Shown one piece after another: positions 12,932 through 24,191 of a stretch of 64,000 bases of DNA. Position numbers and translations under genes: made by a program. Position 1 is the stretch's first letter. The number at the start of each line of letters is the position of its first letter. Source of the stretch: Mesodorylaimus sp. YZB2_4. Lineage: Eukaryota > Nematoda > Enoplea > Dorylaimida > Dorylaimidae. The stretch spans positions 62,001 to 126,000 of the forward strand of contig JASANH010000664.1 in the NCBI GenBank assembly GCA_030248295.1, read 5' to 3'. Below the pieces are notes generated by a model. The model did no database searches, was not told the DNA's origin, and saw nothing but the letters and a program-made list of their open reading frames with translations.

Positions 12932-15091
12932 TCACTTGGCTACGAATGGTTCTTTGATGCTCATAGTCTTGTAGATATCCTCGCGTCTTTGCAGAGTGAC
13001 TGGGATCGCCTGCCGAACTTCCTCCACACGTTTGATGTCTGTAAAGGATCGAGTGGCGAGTATGAATGGCTTAGCGACTGAGTGAATAGACGGGCAGAGT
13101 GCTAATAAGGGTCTGATGTCCAAGATGGTTTGCTCACCTAGCTCAGCATAAATAATGGTTTCTTCAGTTTCAGCCGACGATATTACAGTACCCCTGAGAA
13201 GAATAGACAAGCCTAAGATGAAGCACTCGTTTGTAAAGTACGAATGTTACCAGGGGTCGACGACCATGCTATGTCCATAAATGGTATAGCAGCCTTTAGA
13301 CTGCCTAGAGGGTGAGCACAAACAAGAATAGGCCTGATTGTTGGCTGCTTGCGATCGAGCTAATAGTTCCCAATATAGCTCTCCTGTGGGAACCGTGAAT
13401 GCACTGGGGAACACGAGAACATTGCATCCTGAAAGAGGAGGCTGAGTGTCGAGTGCGGAGGAACGTGGCCGGTGCAAGGACGGGCCTAGTTACCAAACTG
13501 AGTGTAGAGACGGCTTAGTTCATTGAATCGAAGATCGTGACAAATGCCTATGCCGATTTTGAATGGATCTAAGAAGAGTAGTCATGAGTGGGCTGCTCTA
13601 ATGAACAAAAAGTACGAGCGGAAGTCAGTACCTAAATCTATGATTACTGGCTGAGAGCCCGGTGTCATGACATCCGATTCGCGACAGCTCATCTTGCCGG
13701 GAATATCAATGTCGAATAGATGGATCTACAGTAAACGGATGGGCAGATGGGTGAAGAAATTATTAGACCTGTTGAGTGCAGCTTGCTTCGGGCGGTGTTG
13801 CGGAAGAGCCTATATCCACCCACAGCACTGCCACAACTTACTTTTCGGAACTTGGCGATCAGTTGGCCAGTGGGATCAAACACTGGGCAAGTGTTATACC
13901 TTTTACCGTTCTCCAGTTCCGGCATGGAGCCTAAAATGAGATGGAGAATATGAAGCCGGCGTTCAATCGATAATCCAGTGGTCCTGGATCGATTCCCTCG
14001 GGGCTCCTCCAGTACTGAGAATGAGTAAGGTAGAGGAACGTTTATGCTTGAGGTGGGTGGGCTCTAATCTTATTCCAGTGGTTATCGAGATTAGGCTGCT
14101 CTGCTCTGTAGGAGGAGGGCCCTCCCTCCTGAACGGCACAAAGCCACGTATTACAGTATGTTGTACAATAGGCACAACCCGTATGGTGTTGGGTACAGTC
14201 ATACATGCGAACCAAGTCACCTGCAAGCAAATATATGCGGTTTCTTCTGGCAGCTTCGGACAATACCTTCGTGCAAGGCCCATTGATTTCCTCGCAGTTC
14301 GCTTTTGCTCCTTCTTCTCCCACAGGTGCGTTGAAGAATTCCTGTAAGAAGCATCTGCAAGCGAAAGTGGGTAAAATTGTTCATGCCTAAAGTACAATAT
14401 GCGCATATTGGCTGTCTCCGAATCAAGAGCCTCAGTTGGCCCTTTACATTTTTTAATCGGAAAGCGCTTTCTGGCTTTTTCCGCCAATGGAGCTTACGGT
14501 GGCTGAATCGACTAACGATAAGCGTGCGATTACTAATTGAGCGAAAAGAATTGAATTCGAGTTCGAATCCTAGTGAATTCAAATTATTGATTTTTTGCTT
14601 TTTACTGTATTTTATACCCAATCGCATAACACTTCTTCTTTCGGCCAAATTCTGGAAGTGGGTGACTGTTTTCATTCTTTCAAAGTCGATAATCAGATCC
14701 TGTTTGGAGAACTCATTTACTGATTGTCATCCCCATCACTATCATTTTGCAAAGGCATAACTGCGATGAGTTCACTCAATCTTTTGATGGGACGCACTAT
14801 CAGTTTGCAACACTTACCAGCTTAGCAACAGTCAACTTATGAAAAAACAACTCACGGCTGGATAAACATATGACGTTCGTGCACGGCCCACTTACCGGCA
14901 GAACGACAATGTCAGCTCCATTAGCCGATGCTTCATCGATCCTTCTAATAGCTCGGGCCACATTGTCCATCTTATCCTCAACAACAGTTAGTTGAATCAA
15001 AGCCATCTTGAGTTCTACAAGAAAAACAGCACATTGAATTAGGGCACTAGCCGACCCTCCCAGGCCACCCACTTGTCTTCTGGTCAGCCAT
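12932..15091 (-). CDS. NIT2: Omega-amidase NIT2-like (nitrilase superfamily)
   Basis: Hydrolyses alpha-ketoglutaramate and alpha-ketosuccinamate to the 2-oxoacids. Minus-strand exons read as about 15069-15091 (MADQKT), about 14897-15010, 14218-14344, 13842-13930, 13632-13725, about 13506-13568, 13251-13428, 13138-13193 and 12932-13038. Segments in order: MALIQLTVVEDKMDNVARAI; ADIVVLP joined to EFFNAPVG; GSMPELENGKRYNTC; AKFRK joined to IHLFDIDIPGKM; KIGIGICHDLRFNELSRLY; GCNVLVFPSAFTVPTGELYW; YGHSMVVDPWG; and IKRVEEVRQAIPVTLQRRED. The Glu of the LPE motif is the first codon of its exon, the catalytic Lys is in FRK-IHLFD, and the catalytic Cys is in GICHD. The residue after that Cys is His where NIT2 usually has Tyr. 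The start was chosen because it splices in phase; MALIQL is an alternative. It appears intact. Confidence 0.93.
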
Positions 15092-18000
15092 ATTTGGACT
15101 CCTTATTGTCACCTCGTTGCCCCTGAAAAGAGAAGTCAATGTGCCCACGTGTTCAGGTTCGTCCTAAAGGTTCGAAAAAATCTTAGGTATAGCACGTGAG
15201 TAACGAGTCAACTAACATTAGTAGGTATAGACTTTGAGACAAGGTACCTTCCTAAACTGTAGAGAGTGCGAAGACCAGGTTGTCCCACTGCTCAAGCAAA
15301 CCGGGCTGCTTGAACAAGTCAACACCTGACTGGCACTCTCGCACCCCAGCTTGGCCCCCTTTAGTACGTTTGCGAACTGATAAGATGGCAACTCGCTGCC
15401 CTGCCCATATACTGTTAGCTGCTCTGTCCACAGTGGGTCACTAGTTTAGTGCAAGTGCGCGCATGCGGAAACCAAACCATATGTGAAGGCAAAAAGGAGG
15501 CTGCGAAAGTTACGATTAGTCTTTTATGAATAGTTTTCGCCAGGAAATTTTGAATAATGCGTTTTTTCCGTGATTATACTGTAGCTGTTCGACAAATTAT
15601 GGGGGGTTTGTCACGATTTATATGTGGGACATGACGCGTGACATGCGCCCACACAGAATCATAAGCTACTACTAATGACGATCTGAATTGACTAGCTATA
15701 AATGCTTACACAGATGGAGCTTCCGTGCAGATGGCAGGTGCTTAGGTGGCCAAGGTGTGTCTTGAGAAAAACTATTTCTTCAACACATTATTCAACTTCG
15801 ATTTTGTCTTTGGCACACAGTCTAGTTTGCTTTCCACATTCACATGCCCTTTTTCTTACATCCCTCCTTTCTTTCTTCTGCTCAGACTGGAGGCCTTTTT
15901 CGTTTCTGCTAGGCCAGCATTCTTTCTCAACTGAGGATACAGTAGTAGCGGTCAATACGTATGGTCGACACGATGCTCGGCGTGGTCAAATTCTAAATTC
16001 TATAGAAGCCAGTAGGGCGGAGCAAGCTCGATGTTTCGTGTCGGCGGCTTCTCGGTCAAATCCGTCAAACATGCTGGCCATTGTGCAGGGTCATTTTCTT
16101 CTAGTTTAATGTCAGATAGCTCGCGTCACTTGCTCATGTTTGTTGACTCTATTAACGGGATGCCGGGGGCAAAACTGTTACGGGAAGCACTTAGGATCAC
16201 CGCCCTTCATTTCCCGTCTTCCTTCCTTTCGTGTGTTGATTCGGCCAAGCAGGGGGGGGGGGGGGGACAAGGGGAATCCCATTAGACTTGTCTTCGGCTG
16301 CCCTATCTCCGCTCCAGCACGCACATGTCATTAGAATTGTGAAAAGCTACTTCTATTTCGCAAGGTCGACTTCATTTTATCATTGCCGCCATATTCGACT
16401 GGTACACGAGACGAGTAGACAGGGTCAATCCTAACTGACGGTCCCGCCCCGCCCCCTTTTGTGTCGATTCCTTTGCGTTAAGTCAGCAGACCAGACCGCT
16501 TGCGTATGTGCCTTAGAACTAACATAGCCATCCGTGCGCCCCTATTTCGAGAAACAACCTATTTTGACGTCATCCCTACTCATTTCCCAGCAAACCTAAG
16601 TCGGCTGGGTCTGCAGGGCAGCAAAACCAATAGCCATATCCTCTCGGCCTTGGTAGGTACCTTGTCCATTTTCATCAAAAATATGCCTATTATGACGAGC
16701 GAACGTGTGGGAGTCATTTCCATGGTAGACACAGTCCCTGGGAAAAAGTTAGGAAAGAGATATATTTGTGATGCTTGCCATAATGACACCGAGAAGTCGG
16801 CCCGCGTCGTCGCTCCAATTTAGCTGAATGGGGCCAGTTAGAGCAAACCATTTGTCGTGGCCACGAAAATTCAATGGCCCGTGCTTTAGATTAGATCTAC
16901 CCCTCGCATTCCAACTGGACTTTGCTTTCCATGCTGGAATGGAAACTGCCATCATTCCCAAGACGAGTATGTTTACCCGCCGAACCTCACCCACCACCTT
17001 AAAACTCGTCTATCAGCTTAAAACTTTGCGAATTAATTTTCCCAACGGTTGACGTGCAGGTATCGACGAGACTTGGTTCATCGGTCGAACATATCCTTCC
17101 GACCTTGGCTGTCCCTCAGGGCGACGTGAGTGTCGCAGGTTGGCCTGGTAGCAGTTTCGATTTTCACCACAATTAACCGACAAAGGTGGCCGCTAGCTTT
17201 TCAAACATCCGCATCAGAGTTTTTATTTAAGAGCCAAACAGCGCGAGCCAAATAATTCTATCAGCGGAAAAAGTGTGCTCATTTTGTTCGACTCAGGGAC
17301 CAGGCAGTTTTTGTGCCGGATGTGAGTACAGCTGCCTTGATGCAATCTACATGGTTAATGAAGCTTTTGTTGCCGATACCAATCCCGCAGGCCGCCCTCG
17401 CTCTAAAAATGGCCTTTAAAAAATTTTCCCTGGTCTGGTATTGGAAGTCAGTTACACGAAAAAGACCCGTTTCAGCGCTGAACGGGCGGGTGCTGATGGT
17501 GGCTATCAAAGCCGTCGTTTGTCCCCTCGGAATTCTAGGCGCACTTACTGGCACCAACAGCAGAGGAGGGGATGGTAAGTAGGCGCGCCTTCCAATAAAG
17601 GAAATGTGATCTCAGCTAATAAATAGCATTGATTCACTTTCTGAGCAGTCCTCTCCGAACGGGGTCGGCTTATCGCCACGCCTGACCACACTTATGTTTT
17701 CCCACCGCTGCTCTTCCTGGGTGCGTCTAAAGCGAGCATCGATCAAGATTACCTTTCCAGTCGGCTCGGGCGCTCGTCTTTGTTTCAGTAACACCAGCAA
17801 TAATGGAAGAAATCGTTGAACGGTTCGCGTTATTAAAAGTAAGGTTCGAGTTTCACCTCTAGTTTGCCCTCAGTCTCCGTTTCATCGCGCCCCATCGCCT
17901 AGAGAAGAGAATGCTCGAAGGGGTGGCTGTGGGCGTTACGAAGGTTAGTGTGATTGTGTGTTGGTACAAAAATGAAATGTTCTACCCCCTAGCTATCGGA

Positions 18001-18564
18001 CTAGGCCGGTACCGGAAACCAGCCCCTAATTAGCTTGGACAGCGGGCGCTTGGAAGAGGGCTATCATGAACAATGTATGCATATATATCCATTAAGCTGC
18101 CGGAGACTGGTTTCTGGCGCTGCTGTATGAATGATAGCGTGCTGAAGGCCCTATAAGAACCCAGCGTTTCAGTCGCTATGGTGCTTTTCTTTTTATCGCG
18201 CCCCTCGATATCGGCCGGTTTGCGTGGTTCGGGTCTTTCAGGAAAAGGAACGAGTCCGGATACAGGCCATCAGACCCGCGTAGACCTCGGCCCCGCGCTG
18301 GCTTCCCCACAATCCGCCCTTAATCCGTTTCCTGCTTTCGCTTTTTAGCTCCGTCATCAACTCTCTTCTCAAAACCCGACAAAAAACAAGTGGCTTATCG
18401 TTTCGTGTCCGTAAATATCCCCTTTCCGGTGGCACTAAACGTGCTGTTGGACTGCGAAACAGCCTGATCCAACAAAGCGTACATTACTCCCGAACCTGGC
18501 ATTGAACACGTGCGCGTTCGATCGTGCCCACAGCATTACCACCCACTGACTGGACTCTGGCGAG
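15092..18564. other. 3.5-kb intergenic stretch with no gene seen
   Basis: Open frames here are short and lack recognisable domains or spliceable continuations. The stretch contains a 15-base G run at 16252-16266. It separates the nitrilase (-) and GPCR (+) starts, so both promoters should be here; I could not locate them. Confidence 0.5.
16252..16266 (+). repeat. Poly-G tract, 15 G
   Basis: An uninterrupted run of 15 G in intergenic DNA. See the finding on poly-G tracts. Confidence 0.95.
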
Positions 18565-19911
18565 ATGGACGAGAATATTGTCTTTATAATGAGCAATCAG
18601 TCCTTGAACCAGTGCCAGCCATATCGGGAGCGGTATCCAGATATTTTGGATTATGCCGCACTGCAGGTGATCCTTGGAACGATGTACACATGCGTGTGGT
18701 TAGCAGGCGTGGGTGGAAATACGGTTGTGTTATACGTGGCCTTGGCCAAACGCTTTTCCTTCTCATTGCGTACCGTCTTCATCGTCAGTTTGGCCTGTTC
18801 GGATCTGGTCGTGGCCATGACTTCGTTACCGATCACATCGATCACTCTCTTATCGCACAATTGGCTGTTCCCCAATTTCTTATGTAACAGCATCAGCTTC
18901 GTGCAGGCATGTGGAATATTCCAATCGTCCTTCACACTGACTGCCATCGCAATCGATCGATATTGCCTCATTTTCTATCCCCATAAATCGATCATTACCC
19001 ACAATCGAGCTAAGGCCAGTACAGTGCTCATGTGCTGCCACGGTATGATGCTAGCCTCGCCCATGGCCATTTTCACTCGAATTATCGCATGGAACGATAT
19101 TTGCGGCGTGTTTTGCGAAGAAGATTGGGGTCTTAAAGCAGAATGGGCCAGAAGATTGTACGGCAGCACTGTATTGATCTTACAATTTTCTGTACCCTTA
19201 TTCGTCAGTTGTTTTTGCTACTTACGCATCAGTCGCCATTTGGATGGCCGCGTGACGCAACGTCTTAGGCACGAAATTATTCTACCAGAAGCCATGAGGC
19301 GTATAGACGAGAGACGAACTCGGACTAATCGAATGTAAGCTCGTGTAACTATGTGGCCCCCGACCTAACTATACACACTTTTCTTTTAGGATGGTCGTTA
19401 TGGTGCTGTCCTTTCTCTTAACTTGGTGTCCGTTCAATTTATTGAACATATTCCGCGATTTCGAAATCGCTCAACCCCTGGTTCAATGGAGCATCTACAA
19501 CACCCTTTACGCGTTCACTCATCTCACAGCCATGACCTCGATCATCATGAATCCTATCATTTACGCTTGGTAAGTCGAGTCCCTGAGCCCCTCTCATGAT
19601 ACTCTATCACAACAATCACACCTCGCAGGTTCAACGAATCATTTCGAGAAGCCATTCGAGAAACCGTGCGAGAAGTGTCGGCTTTCTGTGGTAGTGGCAA
19701 GTTCTGGAACTCATCTACCTATTACACGGCCTCAAGCGCAGCCGCCAGTCGGGTCATCAGGAACAGAATGACATTCGAGACGAGGTGCGGTGCGGCGACA
19801 GTGACAAACGGGGAATGTGTGCTGGCCAAGTTGGAAAATGGCAAACGCATTGTTAACAGGAGATTATCGGTCGATAATCTAGATGATATTAATGGCGATG
19901 CGGACCTTTGA
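18565..19911 (+). CDS. Class A GPCR, neuropeptide Y/F-receptor-like
   Basis: Seven-transmembrane receptor, probably for a peptide ligand, signalling through G proteins at the plasma membrane. Exons 18565-19334, 19390-19569 and 19629-19911 join in phase. The extracellular N-terminus has two NQS/NQC-region asparagines. TM1 carries GNTVVLY, TM2 SLACSDLVVA, TM3 ends AIDRYCLIFYP (DRY motif), TM6 is LSFLLTWCPFNLLNIF (W-x-P motif), and TM7 ends MNPIIYAWFNESFRE (NPxxY followed by helix 8). Cys residues in LCNSISF and in ICGVFCEEDW could form the usual TM3-ECL2 disulfide. The third intracellular loop is short and basic (RRTRTNRM). The TM6 wording resembles NPY/NPF and nematode NPR receptors, but the ligand cannot be assigned. 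An in-frame ATG lies at 18589. Confidence 0.88.
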
Positions 19912-21548
19912 TTGTGGCTCACGATGGGTCAATATTTGTAAATTTATACGTACTGACTCATAATATGATTAGGTGCGTTTGATATTAAAATCACATTTTC
20001 CTTTTTCAAAATGATGTTTATGAGAAATCAACACTCACGTGCTTTTCCTTGTTTTTAATTCGATACTTGAAAGCGTCCTGAAGGACTTGGTGACCTATGA
20101 TAAATTGGACCCCAGAGAATGGAGATCGCACGCGTTTTTCGTATTTTTTACCTAATCAAAGTAAAGAGCAGTTTTTCATGGGCGATTCAGTTTCGGCTTG
20201 CGCCTTTACGTCGGAAATGAACAAGCTTACATGCAGCCCGTTCAACGTAATTGGCCTAGCTGGTCGGTGCAAACACGTGTTCCATTTTCTAGTAAAAAAA
20301 TAGGCTCGACATTGACTACACTATGCGGTGCTGTGCAAAAAAGTATTGCATATTCACAGAGTCACATTCATGAACATCATTTCATCAGGCTTGCCACAGA
20401 GCAGTGATTTTTGCTTGGTATACTTCCTGGTGACGAACATGTTCGTAGGCGTATTAGTGCAGAGCAAAGGCACCGGATAGTTGGCGCACTCAACACAGAG
20501 CTGACCTTTGTGTCTCCGTGTCACCAACTGATGAGATGCGACAGCTCACTGAATAACTGATGACTGATGCTTGATGCTTTGTGAGGGCACTGTGCGCAGG
20601 CGCAGTCATCTAATTAGTGTGTGAACCACTCACAGTACAGTACACTCGTCCCACTGTACGACTATCGGTGTGAACGTTTCGTGCATCACGTGCCCAGAAC
20701 TCTGGTGATAATCCGCAGGCTATCTGTCATGTTTTACAAGGACTGACGTGCTGCTAGTAATGCCCACGAGCGCCGGATCTGGATCCGCTGCAACTACAGG
20801 CTGACAAGGATAAAAATGGTTCCAGCATACGATCAGCACTGGTCGCCCTAGGAGGGTGCAAGATGGGCGTCACTGCACAGTGTATAATAAAATCAAATAA
20901 GGCTCATTGAACCAATATGAGAACCGTCCCTTAGAAAGAATAGACCGGCAGCGCAGTTGGTCCGCATAGAAAGAATAAGCCAACTTACATTGCTTCCATG
21001 TGGTAGTCAAATGAATGTCCTCTCTTGAGCCATGCTCTACCCACCGCTGAAATGCGCAAGTTTTGTTGGAATGTATTGAATATCGATTTCATGCACAATG
21101 AAATAGAATGGTATGGCCCACTCCCTAAAGGGCAGCATGAGCATGTGGAGAAGTGTTCTTTTTAATAAAGAATAAATGCCATTTACGAATGCATCCTTGT
21201 GGTCAGTAGGTTCTTTCAGGCACGGTCGAGCAGGCGTTGATTAGTCGGATAAAAAGAAATTGAAGAAGCTCCGAAGCGCGCCCTACTTCTTGCAGTCATG
21301 TTTTTCTTATGCTGGCACAATGGGGCTTAGCGAAGTATTGCTCAGAGTAGGGTTTCGTCCATTCCCACACTAGCAACCTGATCGTAAGTTCGATTGCCCC
21401 AGAGAGCGATTGGAGCACTAGCAATGCACCCACCACTCTCGCTGTTAATATTATCTGTTATGAGTATGTGCTTTGGAACAGTACTTGGAAAGTAAGTTCA
21501 AGAAAATTGGCCGAGTTTCAAGTCAGCTATTGCTGACCCTCATTTCAG
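19912..21548. other. Intergenic region upstream of the channel gene
   Basis: No gene could be supported. The missing first exon(s) of the channel gene, with signal peptide, should lie in or before this stretch. Around 20330-20560 there are weak hints of a Tc1-like remnant, which I did not call. Confidence 0.4.
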
Positions 21549-23425
21549 CAATTCACTTTGCGCTCGGTCCAACTCGTCAGTTCTTGACCAAAGGAAAAAT
21601 TTATTAGCCATATTACTAAAAGACTATGACAAGACCCTGGTACCGACCGTGAACGATACTGGGGTGATAGTGGATGTAGAGCTGACTATACAGAGTGTCA
21701 GCTCCATTTCCGAGATCACATCCTCTTTCCAGTCCGACGTCTGGTACAGTCAAGTGAGACGGAGGGGTAACTTCTGACCGCCCGATAGGACTGATTGCGA
21801 TCCTTGCAGATATGGCACGACCCGAGACTCCGCTACGACTATTTGTCGTGCAGAACAAACATGAGTTTGGAAGCTAGTGTCCTTGATCGATTGTGGACTC
21901 CGAACGTGTGTTTGGTCAATTCCAAGAAGACTTCTATTCATAAGTCCCCGGCTGCCAATGTATTGTTATTGGTGTTCCCAAATGGCACAGTCTGGCTGAA
22001 TTATAGAGTAAGCTGCCTTGCCACCACAGTTTGACATCAAGCTTCGACACACAGGACCTTGTTCGAACAGGTGCAGGTGGACGGACCGTGCCAACTGGAC
22101 CTGACTAACTTCCCTTTCGACCAGCAGGAATGTGAGATAGTTTTCGAGAGTTACAGTTACAGCACGGCCGAGGTGCGCTTGAGATGGTTAGTACCACATG
22201 TTAGCTAATGAGTCTTGTGCTCACCTCACATGCGATATTCCATTTCCAGGCTATCATCAAGTCCAGTCACAGTCTCTGACATGAGCGTTTTCAATATGCC
22301 AGACTTCAAGTATCACAATCTGACTTGGCACCGAAACACGTTTTTTTATAGCGCCGGTCATTGGGACCAGCTAAAAGTGATATTCTCGTTCAAACGTCTC
22401 TCAGGCTATTACATTCTACAGGCCTATCTCTCAACTTATTTGTCCGTTTTCATCAGTTGGATAGCATTTTTTGTTGATTGCCGTCAATTGCCCGCCAGGA
22501 TGACACTCGGTGTTAGCTCGCTCATGGCACTGACTGTCCAATTTGGCAACGTCGTACGCAATCTTCCTCGCGTCTCCTATGTCAGTCATGTCATTCCTTA
22601 TCCTCGCAACTTACACAGAAAAGTGAATTTTCAGGTTAAAGCTATCGACTTATGGTTTTTCGTGTGCGTAGCCTTCATTTTCTTCTCTATGGTCGAATTG
22701 GTAAGTAGAAACAGAGAAATAAAAATCAGTATTACCTGTCATTGTCTCCAAATTCAGGCCATTGTCGGCTACATTGAGAAGTTAAGAGAGATTCGTAATC
22801 GAAAAATGGCATCGTCTTCCGACACGAAAGTTGACAACAAACAACGCCAGTCATCCTGCCAGAGTCCCATGGACATGGACCCGGCTCTGTTGATTCCGAC
22901 TGCCTCCAGACTCCATATTAGAAGGTACTGCTCACGCGCCCTAGCTTCCCCTCAACTCGCCGCAACAAGTGTTTTAGAAATGGCCTGTCACTTCCAAATG
23001 ATATTCGCACGCATCGAGCCGATCCGCGAGTGAGTACTACCAAATATAGAAACAAGGAAGTGGCCCCTTTGGTCGAGACAGCAGGAGCCAATGGAGCCAG
23101 TTCCAAAGAAGCACCCGACCCCTGGAATGCGGATGTCAAAGACACGTTCTGCTGGCAGGTCAAGTTCAGAGATACGATCGGGGTACGGGATGGGCAGACG
23201 GATTTAAGATCAGTTGCATGCTCACTGTGCAACGGGCAGGAAAGACGTCATCACGATGGACTGGCGAGCCGAGGACACAAGACGCAGACGAATAAAGAGA
23301 GCACGAGCTGTGTCTGGCGCCTGGCTGATGCGGATGGAAATGACATTGATCAGTTTTGTGCTAAACTATTTCCATGCTGTTTTTGTGCGTTTAACGCGTT
23401 CTACTGGTGGTACTACATGGCTTGA
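21549..23425 (+). CDS. Cys-loop ligand-gated anion channel subunit (MOD-1/LGC-like), 5' end missing
   Basis: Pentameric neurotransmitter-gated chloride channel subunit. Exons 21549-21753, 21810-22007, 22071-22186, 22250-22580, 22634-22700, 22759-22924 and 22978-23425 join in phase; a further intron near 23170-23240 is possible. Ligand-domain marks are [32 protein letters not shown] and the Cys loop [15 protein letters not shown] (13 residues between the cysteines). M1 contains [13 protein letters not shown]. The intracellular M1-M2 end is [11 protein letters not shown], whose PAR motif marks anion selectivity. M2-M3 reads [20 protein letters not shown], typical of the serotonin/amine-gated MOD-1/LGC-50 to LGC-55 group. 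M4 ends [12 protein letters not shown]. The signal peptide and first strand are not in these exons, so the start is unknown. The ligand is probably an amine, by inference. Confidence 0.88.
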
Positions 23426-23901
23426 TGACTTCACGCCATTAATTCTTGCAAAACCAGGAATCACTCAAATGATCAGTCCTGCCCTGCCATGAACGCTGAT
23501 TTCTCCTACCAAATGTTGCCCATCCCCCGTGTTCAAAGACGCATTGATGGAGGAAAAACTTGGTCCAAAAACAAGGCTCACAAGGCCATTAAAATCTCTT
23601 CATACCATGCGAAGGAGTTTCCAAAGTTGAGGGCATTCGACTTTTGTTTTTTTCCGTTGGCCACGCATTGATCAATGTCCGCGTTCAATCCCACTCGATT
23701 TACAAACTCGTCACGCGCCTCTTCTCACCCACACAAGACAGGACAGGACTATCAGAATTTGGTTTCCACGCATTCGAAGATCAAGTGACCCCCTCGACGA
23801 CTGTGAACATGCTCACCCCAAAGGTTCGTGCTTCAGCAACCTAGACATCCTATTCTGAAAACATCCTCCTTGTCTTTGGCGAATTTCACCAGCACTTGAC
23901 A

Positions 23902-23907
23902 AATAAA
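23902..23907 (+). terminator. Candidate polyadenylation signal of the channel gene
   Basis: AATAAA within CAAATAAATC lies 477 bases after the channel stop codon and before the convergent receptor gene. Assignment is by position. Confidence 0.4.
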
Positions 23908-23979
23908 TCATTTCAAAGCTTTACTCATTATACGATTCATCAAGGGGTCAATGGGTCAGCAAAGTTACGAACAGAAAAC

Positions 23980-24125
23980 TTGTTAGCTTCAAAAAACGTA
24001 TTAGGTTCAAAAAACTCAGCTTCAAAGAACAAAAAGCGAAGAACGTATTAGCTTCGAACAAAAATTTTCGGCTTCAAAAAAACCCTATTTGCTTCAAGAA
24101 ACTTATTACCTTCAAACATAAAACT
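23980..24125 (+). repeat. Degenerate tandem repeat, TTAGCTTCAAAAAACGTA-like
   Basis: About six degenerate copies of a 20-30 base unit built on TTAGCTTCAAAAAA (also GGTTCAAAAAA, CAGCTTCAAAGAA, GGCTTCAAAAAAA and TGCTTCAAGAAA) lie between the convergent channel and receptor genes. Confidence 0.65.
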
Positions 24126-24191
24126 TATCTACCACCATTAAATCGACAATAATTCGCACTGATTGTCTTCAGTACTTGATCATCGACCGTC

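Noticed and set aside
20325..20560. Possible Tc1-like remnant: CTGTGCAAAAAAGTATTGCA end and a frame with RISAEQRHRIVGALN resembling a transposase helix-turn-helix.
   Set aside because: No matching inverted end and no further transposase motif were found, so the resemblance is too weak.
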